From Clostridia bacterium (GTDB lineage Bacteria > Bacillota > Clostridia > Oscillospirales > CAG-272), in the NCBI GenBank assembly GCA_017631325.1, contig JAGBTM010000047.1, positions 1 to 37,133 on the forward strand: a stretch of 37,133 nt of DNA, read 5' to 3'. Under the pieces are notes generated by a model, which had not been told where the DNA came from, did no database searches, and saw nothing but the letters and a program-made list of their open reading frames with translations. This document shows, one piece after another, positions 15,842-23,549 of the stretch. Made by a program: the position numbers and the translations under genes. The first letter of the stretch is position 1. Each line of letters begins with the position of its first letter.

Positions 15842-16975
15842 ATGGTAACTATAAGAGAAGTTAAGACCAAAAAGGATATAAAGGAATTTATAGAGTTTCC
15901 GCTGAGGCTTTATAAGGGAGTTTTTGGATTTGTTCCGCCGCTTTATTCGGACGAGAAGAAGCTGATTTTGGCAGGCGGCAAGCCTGATATTGCGGACTCG
16001 GTGTTTCTGCTCGCGGAGCGAGACGGAAAGGTGGTTGGCAGGATTCAGGGAATTTTGCAAAGGCAGTACAACGAGCTTCACGGAGTGAAGCGCATACGCT
16101 TTACCCGTTTCGACTCGATAAACGACACCGAGGTGTCGGGGGCGCTGTTTTCGGCGCTCGAGGAGTGGGGACGCGAGCACGGTATGAATGAGATGTGCGG
16201 TCCTCTCGGATATAGCGACCTCGACAGAGAGGGTCTTCTTATTGAGGGATTCGACGAGGACTCGACCTTTGAGGAGCAGTACAACTACGAATACTACGGC
16301 GCGCTCTGCGAGGCGGCAGGACTTGAAAAGGAGGTTGACTGGCTCGAGTTTGAGCTTTCAGCACCCGACAAGCCAAACGAAATGCTAAGACGTGTAGCCG
16401 ACAGAGTGCTCGATATGCACAAGCTCCACGTAGCTAAAACTGAGGGTATCTCCAAGCGCGCGTACATAGATAAGTACAAGGACGGCTTCTTTGACTGCCT
16501 TGACGAATGCTACAGCAAGCTCTACGGCACAGTACCGATTTCACCCGATATGCGCCGTGAGCTTATCGACCAGTTTATGCTTATCGTAAACAAGGAATTT
16601 CTCTTCATTATCTGTGATGAAAATGAGAAGGTTGTGGCATTCGGACTTTGCTTCCCGGGTATCGGCTCAGCAGTTAAAAAGAGTGGTGGCAGACTGACAC
16701 CGTCGGCGCTTCTTAAGATACTCAAAATCGTTAAAAAACCCGAGGTTATCGACCTTGGACTCGTTGCTGTGCGTCCCGAATATCAGGGAACGGGCATTAA
16801 TGCCGTTATAGTTCAGGGACTTGTTGATATGCTCGCCTCCGGCAAGGCGCAGCGCGCTGAAACTAACCTCAACCTCGAGACGAACGACGCTGTTATTGCT
16901 CAATGGAAATACTTTAAATCAAGACAGCATAAGCGCCGCCGTTGCTACTCTAAGAAAATAGGAAAAGAGGAATAA
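15842..16975 (+). CDS. GNAT-like acyltransferase, clostridial family, next to an acyl carrier protein
   Basis: A 377-residue protein with GNAT-like features. The N-terminal half carries KEFIEFPLRLYKG, FVPPLYSDEKK and the motif CGPLGYSDLDREGLLIEGF. The C-terminal half resembles an acyl-CoA/ACP-binding segment (DLGLVAVRPEYQGTGINAVI). The ending SRQHKRRRCYSKKIG is conserved in my recollection of clostridial homologues. The activity is not established. The acyl carrier protein 130 bases downstream suggests that it transfers an acyl chain from ACP, perhaps to an amine in a lipid (inference). A good ribosome binding site (GGAAGGG) precedes the ATG. Confidence 0.8.
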   Translation: MVTIREVKTKKDIKEFIEFPLRLYKGVFGFVPPLYSDEKKLILAGGKPDIADSVFLLAERDGKVVGRIQGILQRQYNELHGVKRIRFTRFDSINDTEVSGALFSALEEWGREHGMNEMCGPLGYSDLDREGLLIEGFDEDSTFEEQYNYEYYGALCEAAGLEKEVDWLEFELSAPDKPNEMLRRVADRVLDMHKLHVAKTEGISKRAYIDKYKDGFFDCLDECYSKLYGTVPISPDMRRELIDQFMLIVNKEFLFIICDENEKVVAFGLCFPGIGSAVKKSGGRLTPSALLKILKIVKKPEVIDLGLVAVRPEYQGTGINAVIVQGLVDMLASGKAQRAETNLNLETNDAVIAQWKYFKSRQHKRRRCYSKKIGKEE

Positions 16976-17105
16976 GAAATGAGAAATTGGGGCGAAATGC
17001 TTCAATTTGCAAATTCTTATTTACAAAAAAGCGAAAAAATCACAAATTTTTAGCTTGCGGTAGGAAAATTACGTTTAAAAATATTTTGACGACAGGAGAT
17101 ATATT

Positions 17106-17330
17106 ATGTTAGAAAAGCTTAAAGAAATACTCGGCAAGGTGCTTGTCGGTGTTGACGTATCGGGTGTTACCGAGAAAACCAGACTTGTCGAGGACCTCGA
17201 GTTCGACTCGCTCGCTATTATGATGATGTCGATGGAAATAGAGGACGCGTTTGGATTTAAGTTTACTGAGTTCGTTAAGTTTGAAACCGTCGGTGACGTT
17301 TGTAACTACTTAATTAAAAAAGGATACTGA
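17106..17330 (+). CDS. acpP: Acyl carrier protein
   Basis: A 74-residue ACP. The phosphopantetheine attachment motif is EFDSLAIMM with Ser35. The protein is acidic and helical with normal length. ACPs carry acyl chains as thioesters. Its MMMSMEIEDAFGFKF helix II differs somewhat from primary fatty-acid-synthase ACPs, and the adjacent GNAT-like gene suggests a dedicated partner role, but it could equally serve PlsX and general fatty acid synthesis. ACAGGAG precedes the ATG. Confidence 0.93.
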   Translation: MLEKLKEILGKVLVGVDVSGVTEKTRLVEDLEFDSLAIMMMSMEIEDAFGFKFTEFVKFETVGDVCNYLIKKGY

Positions 17331-17339
17331 GAGCCGAGC

Positions 17340-17490
17340 GCAGAGCGTAATCAAATCCGCCCATGGCACAAAATAAATTTGCCATCGGCATAGGAAACGG
17401 ATTCGCGATGAAATTCGTCTTTGACGGATGAAATCTGCCTATGGCAGAATAAATCACTGCGTGATGAAATCCGCTGATGCGGGTGAAAAA
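17340..17490. repeat. Array of short hairpins with GATGAAAT linkers
   Basis: Palindromes TCTGCC-TAT-GGCAGA (17434-17448), ATCAC-TGC-GTGAT and CCGC-TGAT-GCGG are joined by GATGAAATC/TGAAATC linkers. The same TGAAATCTGCC...GGCAGA unit with a different loop occurs at 28504-28523. There is no coding potential. Confidence 0.7.
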
Positions 17491-17499
17491 TCAAAGTGG

Positions 17500-17532
17500 A
17501 AACAGCCTCCGTTATTAAGGGGGCTGTTTTTA
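17500..17532 (+). terminator. Intrinsic terminator after acpP
   Basis: AACAGCC(T)CC pairs with GG(G)GGCTGTT around an 8-base loop and runs into a short T tract. Confidence 0.8.
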
Positions 17533-17566
17533 TGTCGCGTGCGTATTATATAATTGTAGTTTTCAC

Positions 17567-17595
17567 TTGCAAAAGGCTCTGCGATATGGTAAAAT
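17567..17595 (+). promoter_or_regulatory. Probable promoter of nrdG
   Basis: TTGCAA (17567-17572) and TAAAAT (17590-17595) are separated by 17 bp, 30 bases before the nrdG start. Confidence 0.55.
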
Positions 17596-17625
17596 GATTT
17601 TAGAAGAAATTTTGTGAGGTAAACT

Positions 17626-18318
17626 ATGATAAAGATAAAGGGCCTACAAAAGCTGACGCTTCTTGATTTTCCCGAGAGGATAGCCTGTACGGTATTTCTG
17701 GGTGGGTGTAATTTTCGTTGTCCGTTTTGTCACAACGCGTCTCTGGTTTTACCCGAGAGGTTTGGCGAGGATATAACCGAGGACGGCTTTTTTGACTTCC
17801 TCGCATCGCGACAAGGCAGGCTTTCGGGCGTGTGCGTTAGCGGTGGCGAGCCGACGCTCTACCGAGAGCTTCCATACTTTCTTGAAAAAATCAAAAAAAT
17901 GGGCTATGCCACAAAGCTTGACACGAATGGATACAATCCCAAAATGCTTGAGGATTTGATAGCCGAGCGCCTTGTCGATTACGTAGCGATGGATATAAAA
18001 AATTCAAGGGAACGCTACGGTGAGACCGCGGGACTTGCTGCCCTTGATATTTCTTTGATAGAAAAAAGCGCCGAGCTTTTAATGAAGTGTGGCGTGCCGT
18101 TCGAGTTTCGCACGACGGTTTGCCGCGAGCTTCACACCGAAGAGGATATTAGGAAAATCGGCGAGTGGCTAAGGGGCGAGGAAAAATTCTATCTTCAGTC
18201 CTTTAAGAACTCCGGAGATATTCTTGGGGGTGATTTCTCGGCGTACAGCGACGAAGAAATGAAAAAGCTTCATTTAATATTAAAAGAGTATATACGGGGC
18301 GCAAGCCTTAGGGTATGA
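17626..18318 (+). CDS. nrdG: Anaerobic RNR-activating radical SAM protein NrdG
   Basis: A 230-residue radical SAM enzyme. The [4Fe-4S]-binding motif GCNFRCPFCHN has Cys28, Cys32 and Cys35, and VSGGEPTLY is the SAM-contacting GGE motif. Length and the opening KGLQKLTLLDFPERIACTVFL fit the long NrdG type (~230 residues). It generates the glycyl radical on NrdD using S-adenosylmethionine. nrdD lies 1.4 kb downstream, separated by the XRE/SLOG pair. It has its own promoter, and I saw no NrdR boxes immediately upstream. GTGAGGT precedes the ATG. Confidence 0.93.
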   Translation: MIKIKGLQKLTLLDFPERIACTVFLGGCNFRCPFCHNASLVLPERFGEDITEDGFFDFLASRQGRLSGVCVSGGEPTLYRELPYFLEKIKKMGYATKLDTNGYNPKMLEDLIAERLVDYVAMDIKNSRERYGETAGLAALDISLIEKSAELLMKCGVPFEFRTTVCRELHTEEDIRKIGEWLRGEEKFYLQSFKNSGDILGGDFSAYSDEEMKKLHLILKEYIRGASLRV

Positions 18319-18355
18319 GGGCAAAACAGTCAGCAAACCATCATTTATAAAAACA

Positions 18356-18408
18356 AAACCGCTTCGTCGGCGCATTGCTTCAGCAACGCAGCTAACGAGG
18401 CGGTCTTT
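18356..18408. terminator. Bidirectional terminator between nrdG and the XRE gene
   Basis: ACCGCTTCGT (from 18358) pairs with ACGAGGCGGT (18395-18404) with one wobble. A nested TTGC/GCAA hairpin sits in the loop. T-rich sequence follows on both strands, fitting the convergent genes. Confidence 0.7.
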
Positions 18409-18412
18409 CGTT

Positions 18413-18757
18413 CTATTTTTGGTTACTTTTATATTTTTCAATTTGCAGAAGGATTTGATAAAGCTTTTCTTGCTCTTCACGGCTTTTTCTCGACAAAAGC
18501 TCGTAGCATAAAAGAGGTATGCTTTCTTTATCCGTGCCGTCATTTGTGAGCTTATCAAACAGTGTCGAGAGTGATACGTCAAGAGCCATGGAAATTTTGG
18601 TTATACTTTCAATAGTGGCATTCTTTTCGCCTCGTTCAATCTGACCGATATACGTGGGGTGACAGCCCGAAATCTCGGCGAGCCTTTCTTGGCTAAATCC
18701 CTTTGCTACTCTGTAATTTCTGATACGCTGACCTAAAATATTTGTAATACTGCTCAT
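18413..18757 (-). CDS. XRE-family transcriptional regulator next to a SLOG gene
   Basis: A 114-residue regulator. A classical Cro/CI helix-turn-helix (residues about 8-63; GFSQERLAEISGCHPTYIGQ) is followed by an acidic/helical tail (about 70-110). It is transcribed divergently from the SLOG gene, with a 10-bp inverted repeat between them overlapping the SLOG gene's -35. It is probably a repressor of the SLOG gene and perhaps of itself (inference from layout). Confidence 0.9.
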   Translation of the reverse strand: MSSITNILGQRIRNYRVAKGFSQERLAEISGCHPTYIGQIERGEKNATIESITKISMALDVSLSTLFDKLTNDGTDKESIPLLCYELLSRKSREEQEKLYQILLQIEKYKSNQK

Positions 18758-18785
18758 AACTCAACAACCTTTATACTTGATATAT

Positions 18786-18824
18786 ATAGTCTATGAATAT
18801 TCAAAGCAATTTTCCATAGACTAT
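18786..18824. promoter_or_regulatory. Operator-like inverted repeat in the XRE/SLOG divergent region
   Basis: ATAGTCTATG (18786-18795) and CATAGACTAT (18815-18824) are perfect complements, spaced 29 bp start to start (nearly three helical turns). The right arm touches the -35 of the SLOG promoter. Confidence 0.7.
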
Positions 18825-18852
18825 TGATATTATTTGCTAGATGTGATATACT
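18824..18852 (+). promoter_or_regulatory. Promoter of the SLOG gene
   Basis: TTGATA (18824-18829) and TATACT (18847-18852) are separated by 17 bp, 58 bases before the start codon at 18910. Confidence 0.7.
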
Positions 18853-18909
18853 ATAAATCTGATAATTGCATTTTTTGTGTTTATAGTATTGGATTTATGG
18901 GGGTGTAAA

Positions 18910-19389
18910 ATGGATATTTACACGGTTGCATTGTTTGGGCATAGAGAAATTTCGGATTTAAGAGGACTTGAGGAGGCTATGACTCCCGTAATAGAGGAGG
19001 TTATATCGAATCATTCGTACGTGTCGTTTTTAATCGGGCGAAACGGTGAGTTTGACGAATACGCTGCTTCGGTTATAAAGAGGGTTAGAAGAACAAAAGG
19101 AGAAAAGACAACTGATATTACCTTGGTGCTTCCGTACAGTGTGGCGGATATAAAGTACTACGAGAGCTATTACGACAGCGTTATAATACCCGAAAGTCTG
19201 TTTTCAGCACATCCAAAGGCAAAAATAGAATTAAGAAATCGTTATATGGTAGAAACGGCGGATTTCGTCATAGCTTACGTCGAAAGAAATGTGGGCGGAG
19301 CGTATCGCGCTCTCAAATATGCAAAGAAGCTGAAAAAGCAAACGGTAAACTTGAAAAATGTCGAGAACCAAAGGGCAAATTTGTCCTGA
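18910..19389 (+). CDS. SLOG-fold protein (DUF1273/YpsA-like) under XRE control
   Basis: A 159-residue protein opening MDIYTVALFGHREI. FGHRE (9-13), the GRNGEFDEYA segment and ADFVIAYVERNVGGAYRALKYAKK near the C terminus are typical of the SLOG branch containing DUF1273/YpsA. Members are predicted to bind nucleotide or ADP-ribose-like ligands; the function here is unknown. The frame is open 11 codons upstream, but the ATG at 18910 is chosen because GGGGGTG precedes it. It forms a divergent module with the XRE regulator. No effector gene is adjacent (nrdG and nrdD flank the pair). Confidence 0.85.
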   Translation: MDIYTVALFGHREISDLRGLEEAMTPVIEEVISNHSYVSFLIGRNGEFDEYAASVIKRVRRTKGEKTTDITLVLPYSVADIKYYESYYDSVIIPESLFSAHPKAKIELRNRYMVETADFVIAYVERNVGGAYRALKYAKKLKKQTVNLKNVENQRANLS

Positions 19390-19553
19390 TAAAGCCCTGT
19401 AAGCTCTAAAAAAATATGAAGTTTGAGAGGTCGAATTTAAAGCTGTATTATTTTGTGTACAAAACGCAAGAGTTTAGTTATTTTTAGGCAGAAAAAAATA
19501 AGCGATTTTTGTAAAATAAAAATTTCGTATGATTGCACAAATTTTGCCCCAAA

Positions 19554-19601
19554 TTACTATATATAGTGACGAAATTTGTAGAAAGACACAATATTTTGTA
19601 T
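19554..19601 (+). promoter_or_regulatory. Pair of NrdR boxes
   Basis: TTACTATATATAGTGA (19554-19569) and ACACAATATTTTGTAT (19586-19601) both fit the NrdR consensus acaCwAtATaTwGtgt at the core. They are 32 bases apart, the three-turn spacing known for NrdR sites. NrdR represses RNR genes when dATP is high. Confidence 0.85.
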
Positions 19602-19608
19602 TTTGGGA

Positions 19609-19637
19609 TTGACTTTTTTCTTTCCTTATGTTATTAT
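19609..19637 (+). promoter_or_regulatory. Promoter of nrdD
   Basis: TTGACT (19609-19614) and TATTAT (19632-19637) are separated by 17 bp, just downstream of the NrdR boxes. Confidence 0.65.
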
Positions 19638-19658
19638 ATATGCACGTGAAAAAAACAA

Positions 19659-19707
19659 AAAGACCGATACTAAAAACCGCCCTTAAAGGTGGTTTTTAGT
19701 CGTCTTT
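19659..19707 (+). promoter_or_regulatory. Leader hairpin in the nrdD 5' UTR
   Basis: ACTAAAAACC (19669-19678) pairs perfectly with GGTTTTTAGT (19691-19700). An outer AAAGAC/GTCTTT pair extends the stem. No T tract follows, so it is not a simple terminator. It could be an RNA stabiliser or part of a regulatory leader. Confidence 0.6.
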
Positions 19708-19740
19708 AGAGCAAAAAAATAAAAATTGAGAGGAGAAAAA

Positions 19741-22134
19741 ATGTACACCGTTTTAAAAAGAGATGGCAAAATAGTAGATTTTGACATAAACAAAATTGCA
19801 GATGCTATGATTCTTGCTTTTGATGCTCAGGAGAAGAATTATAACAGAAATATTATAGATTTTCTTGCCCTTAAGGTTACGGCTGATTTTGAGCCGAAAA
19901 TCAAGGAGGGACATATTGCGGTTGAGGACATTCAGGACAGCGTTGAGTCGGTGCTTGTTCAGGCGGGATATGCCGACGTAGCGAAGGCTTATATTCTGTA
20001 TCGCCGTCAGCGCGAGAAGCTTCGTAATATGAAATCCACCATTCTCGACTATAAGACGACGGTGGACAACTATCTTAAGGTAAACGACTGGCGCGTAAAG
20101 GAAAATTCCACCGTTACCTACTCGGTCGGCGGTCTTATTCTTAACAACTCGGGCGCTATTACGGCAAACTATTGGCTCTCTGAGATATACGACGACGAGA
20201 TAGCCAAGGCGCACAGAAACGCTGATATACATATTCACGACCTTTCTATGCTTACCGGATACTGCGCCGGCTGGTCACTCAAGCAGCTTATTCAAGAGGG
20301 TCTTGGCGGTGTTACGGGTAAAATTACCTCGGCACCCGCATCGCACCTTTCTACTCTTTGCAACCAGATGGTAAACTTCCTTGGCATTATGCAGAACGAG
20401 TGGGCCGGTGCGCAGGCGTTTTCGTCCTTCGACACCTATCTTGCGCCGTTCGTAAAGGTTGATAATCTCACCTACGAACAGGTTAAAAAGTGCATTGAGT
20501 CCTTTATTTACGGTGTAAATACTCCGTCCCGTTGGGGTACTCAGGCGCCCTTCTCGAATATAACTCTCGACTGGACCGTTCCTGCTGACCTTGCTGAGCT
20601 TCCCGCTATCGTTGGCGGCAAGGAGATGGATTTCAAGTACAAGGACTGCAAGGCTGAGATGGATATGGTAAACCGCGCGTTTATTGAGACCATGATAGAG
20701 GGCGACGCAAACGGCCGCGGCTTCCAGTATCCTATTCCTACTTATTCCATCACTCGTGACTTCGACTGGTCCGAGACCGAGAACAACAAGCTTCTCTTTG
20801 AGATGACCTCGAAATACGGCACGCCCTATTTCTCTAACTATATTAACTCGGATATGGAGCCGAGCGACGTGCGCTCGATGTGCTGCAGACTTCGTCTTGA
20901 CCTGCGTGAGCTTCGCAAAAAGTCGGGCGGCTTTTTCGGAAGCGGTGAGAGCACGGGCTCTGTCGGTGTAGTAACCATCAATATGCCGAGAATTGCATAT
21001 CTTGCGGCAGACGAGGATGATTTCTTCCACAGACTTGACAGAATGATGGATATATCTGCTCGTTCGCTTAAGATAAAGAGAACCGTTATCACGAAGCTGC
21101 TTGACGAGGGACTTTACCCCTACACCAAGCGTTATCTCGGAACCTTTGCAAACCACTTCTCGACCATAGGTCTTGTTGGTATGAACGAGGTAGGACTTAA
21201 CGCTAAGTGGCTTGGCAAGGATATGACGAATAAGGAAACTCAGGAGTTTACAAAGCTCGTGCTTAATCACATGAGAGACCGTCTTTCCGACTATCAGGAG
21301 GAGTACGGAGACCTCTATAACCTCGAGGCAACTCCCGCTGAGTCCACGAGCTTCCGTCTTGCGAAGCACGACCTGCGCCGTTATCCCTCGATTATCACAG
21401 CGTCAGACAAGACCAAGGGTGAGACGCCCTATTACACCAACTCTTCACACCTGCCCGTAGGCTACACCGACGATATTTTCGCGGCTCTTGATATTCAGGA
21501 CGAGCTTCAGACGCTCTACACCTCGGGTACGGTATTCCATGCGTTCCTTGGCGAGAAGCTTCCCTCGTGGAAGTCTGCCGCAACGCTTATCAGAACGATA
21601 GCGGAGAATTATAAGCTTCCTTATTATACTCTCTCTCCCACTTACTCGGTATGTAAGAACCACGGCTACATAGCAGGCGAGGTTTACTCTTGTCCCAGCT
21701 GTGGCGAAAAGACCGAGGTATACAGCCGTATTACAGGCTACTACCGTCCCGTGCAGAACTGGAACGACGGAAAGTCGCAGGAGTACAAGGACAGAGTGGT
21801 TTACTCACCGAAGCATTTCACAGACAAGAGCCCGCTCTTTGGCGAGATGCCCTACAAGGCAGAGGAGTGCGCACCCGAGTGTGCCTCTTCGGTATCGAAG
21901 CTTCTGCTCTTCACGACTACGACCTGTCCCAAGTGCAGAATGGCGAAGACATTCCTTGACAAAGCAGGAATTGAGTACGAAACTCTGCTTGCGGGTGACG
22001 TTCCCGAGCTTGTAGAGCTTTACGGCGTGAGAGAGGCGCCGACGCTCGTTCTCGTTGCAGAGGACGGCAGCTTTGAGAAAATTGCCAACCCCTCTAACAT
22101 CAAGGCCTTTACAGAAAAGAGCGTAAAGGCGTAA
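19741..22134 (+). CDS. nrdD: Class III ribonucleotide reductase NrdD with C-terminal glutaredoxin-like domain
   Basis: A 797-residue oxygen-sensitive reductase that makes dNTPs. An N-terminal ATP-cone (residues about 1-90; YTVLKRDGKIVDFD) provides allosteric control. The glycyl-radical site is Gly666 in RITGYYRPVQNW, preceded by the Cys pairs of the metal site (CKNHG, CPSCG). Unusually, residues about 718-797 form a fused thioredoxin-fold domain with the redox motif CPKC (Cys729, Cys732), a cis-Pro-like EAPTL and glutaredoxin/NrdH-like spacing. The ATG at 19741 follows GAGAGGAG; the TTG at 19726 is not used. NrdR boxes precede it and a TrxB-like gene follows. The fusion suggests a thiol rather than formate reductant (inference). 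Confidence 0.95.
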   Translation: MYTVLKRDGKIVDFDINKIADAMILAFDAQEKNYNRNIIDFLALKVTADFEPKIKEGHIAVEDIQDSVESVLVQAGYADVAKAYILYRRQREKLRNMKSTILDYKTTVDNYLKVNDWRVKENSTVTYSVGGLILNNSGAITANYWLSEIYDDEIAKAHRNADIHIHDLSMLTGYCAGWSLKQLIQEGLGGVTGKITSAPASHLSTLCNQMVNFLGIMQNEWAGAQAFSSFDTYLAPFVKVDNLTYEQVKKCIESFIYGVNTPSRWGTQAPFSNITLDWTVPADLAELPAIVGGKEMDFKYKDCKAEMDMVNRAFIETMIEGDANGRGFQYPIPTYSITRDFDWSETENNKLLFEMTSKYGTPYFSNYINSDMEPSDVRSMCCRLRLDLRELRKKSGGFFGSGESTGSVGVVTINMPRIAYLAADEDDFFHRLDRMMDISARSLKIKRTVITKLLDEGLYPYTKRYLGTFANHFSTIGLVGMNEVGLNAKWLGKDMTNKETQEFTKLVLNHMRDRLSDYQEEYGDLYNLEATPAESTSFRLAKHDLRRYPSIITASDKTKGETPYYTNSSHLPVGYTDDIFAALDIQDELQTLYTSGTVFHAFLGEKLPSWKSAATLIRTIAENYKLPYYTLSPTYSVCKNHGYIAGEVYSCPSCGEKTEVYSRITGYYRPVQNWNDGKSQEYKDRVVYSPKHFTDKSPLFGEMPYKAEECAPECASSVSKLLLFTTTTCPKCRMAKTFLDKAGIEYETLLAGDVPELVELYGVREAPTLVLVAEDGSFEKIANPSNIKAFTEKSVKA

Positions 22135-22146
22135 ATTAAAACGAAC

Positions 22147-22175
22147 TCGCCCGTGGGGGAAACCGCCACGGGCGA
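22147..22175 (+). terminator. GC-rich hairpin between nrdD and trxB
   Basis: TCGCCCGTGG (22147-22156) pairs with CCACGGGCGA (22166-22175). No T run follows, so it may be an attenuating or RNA-processing hairpin rather than a full terminator. Confidence 0.55.
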
Positions 22176-22235
22176 ATTATACCGATGGCGCGCCATCTGA
22201 TTATAAAGCTTTCAAAAGCCATACGGAGAAAAACG

Positions 22236-23177
22236 ATGTACGATATAATAATAGTGGGAGCCGGCCCTGCGGGACTGACGGCTGCAATATATGCCCGCCG
22301 TGCTGAAAAGAGCGTTCTCGTTATAGAAAAGGACACCTTTGGCGGACAGATAACTCATTCGCCGAGGGTGGAAAACTATCCCGGCTTCGTTGCTATAAGC
22401 GGTAACGAGCTTGCCGACAAGCTAATCGAGCAGGCGATGGAGCAGGGTGCCGAAATAGAGCTTGATACGGTTACAGGACTTAGCGGAGAGCCGGGAGCAT
22501 ACAAGCTGACCTGCGGAACTCACGAGTACGAGGCCCGCTCGGTGATTATTGCAACCGGTTCACGACACAGAACGCTTGGTATAGCTAACGAAGAACGCTA
22601 CACAGGTGAGGGCATTTCCTACTGTGCCGTGTGTGACGGTGCATTTTACAGAGGCAAAAGCGTGGCCGTTATAGGCGGTGGAAACTCGGCGCTGCAAGAC
22701 GCCGTTATGCTCTCCGAGAGCTGCGAGAGTGTTACGGTTGTGCAGAACCTCGACTTCCTTACGGGCGAAGGAAGACTTCAGAAAATTCTCTCCGAGAGGG
22801 AAAACGTAAAGGTTATATATTCGAGCGTTGTGAAGCGCGTGCTTACAGACGGTGTGGCCTTTGCGGGCATAGTAATTGCAGATGCGAATACGGGTGCCGA
22901 GTGTGAGCTTCGTGTTGACGGTGTGTTCGTTGCGATAGGCCAGATGCCGGAGAACGAGCCCTTTGAAAGCGCTGTAAAGCTGAACGATTACGGCTACGTC
23001 GTAGCCGGTGAAGCCTGCGTACCCGAAGCGCCCGAGGGCTCGGAGCGAGCTCCTCTTGGAGTTTTCGTCGCCGGAGACTGTCGCACAAAAACCGTGCGTC
23101 AGGTAACTACGGCCACGGCCGACGGAGCGACTGCGGCTCTTGCCGCTTGCAGATTTCTCGACTCGCTTGGAGAATGA
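22236..23177 (+). CDS. trxB: Thioredoxin reductase-like flavoprotein
   Basis: A 313-residue low-molecular-weight thioredoxin reductase type. FAD binding is at VGAGPAG (7-13) and the ATG-containing segment 106-108, the redox disulfide is CAVC (Cys130, Cys133), and the pyridine-nucleotide loop is GGGNSA (147-152). The usual HRRxxxR motif that holds the NADPH 2'-phosphate is absent; the segment at 166-181 reads VTVVQNLDFLTGEGRL. The electron donor may therefore be NADH or something else (inference). The ATG at 22236 is chosen over an upstream in-frame one because CGGAGA precedes it. It lies directly after nrdD and could reduce the fused CPKC domain. Confidence 0.92.
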   Translation: MYDIIIVGAGPAGLTAAIYARRAEKSVLVIEKDTFGGQITHSPRVENYPGFVAISGNELADKLIEQAMEQGAEIELDTVTGLSGEPGAYKLTCGTHEYEARSVIIATGSRHRTLGIANEERYTGEGISYCAVCDGAFYRGKSVAVIGGGNSALQDAVMLSESCESVTVVQNLDFLTGEGRLQKILSERENVKVIYSSVVKRVLTDGVAFAGIVIADANTGAECELRVDGVFVAIGQMPENEPFESAVKLNDYGYVVAGEACVPEAPEGSERAPLGVFVAGDCRTKTVRQVTTATADGATAALAACRFLDSLGE

Positions 23178-23260
23178 GGAACGAGAAATCAGGAACGAGA
23201 AATTAGAAACGAGAAATAAGGAACGAGAAATTAGGAACAAAAAATTAGAAATGAAATGAT
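23177..23260. repeat. 14-bp tandem repeat at the trxB stop codon
   Basis: Six units of AGGAACGAGAAATT type (period 14, from 23177) begin on the last base of the trxB stop codon. Units 1-5 differ at one to three positions and the sixth is degenerate. Confidence 0.88.
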
Positions 23261-23549
23261 TTTTCCTTTGTTTTCTTTCTTAATTTTAGGCCTTCAATTT
23301 ATCTCCATCCTACCTTAATTTTCTACTTTTAATTTCTAATTTTCGGCTTATATCATTCCCTAAATCAATTTTTAACTTTCGTTTTTTAAACTTTTCGCAT
23401 ATCTTCTAAAAGAGGAAAATCAAGTCATAACGCAAAGGGAAGATAAAAACAAAACAGTCAAAATGCTATCTTTAGTGTGCATTTTGACTGTTTTTTGTCG
23501 TTTTTACGCTAGTGGAAGTCGGGCACGCGGACCTTAAGACCTTGGGGAA
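23178..23549. other. Convergent intergenic region after trxB
   Basis: It holds the 14-bp tandem repeat, AT-rich sequence and the terminator at 23451-23496. No gene is supported. Confidence 0.6.
23451..23496. terminator. Strong terminator between trxB and the small lipoprotein
   Basis: A perfect 16-base arm AAAACAGTCAAAATGC (23451-23466) pairs with GCATTTTGACTGTTTT (23479-23494). T or A runs on both sides make it usable in both directions. Confidence 0.85.

Larger units (their letters stand above)
19390..19740. other. nrdD upstream region
   Basis: This 351-base gap holds two NrdR-type boxes (19554-19601), a promoter (19609-19637), a long leader hairpin (19659-19707) and the nrdD ribosome binding site. 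The first ~150 bases are AT-rich with nothing recognisable. Confidence 0.65.

Noticed and set aside
18824..18852. Possible sigma-factor-specific promoter for the SLOG gene
   Set aside because: The elements fit the housekeeping sigma-A pattern (TTGATA-17-TATACT), so no special sigma factor is needed.
20275..21369. Long minus-strand frame opposite nrdD (364 codons)
   Set aside because: It is a shadow of the conserved nrdD frame; no ribosome binding site or recognisable motifs.
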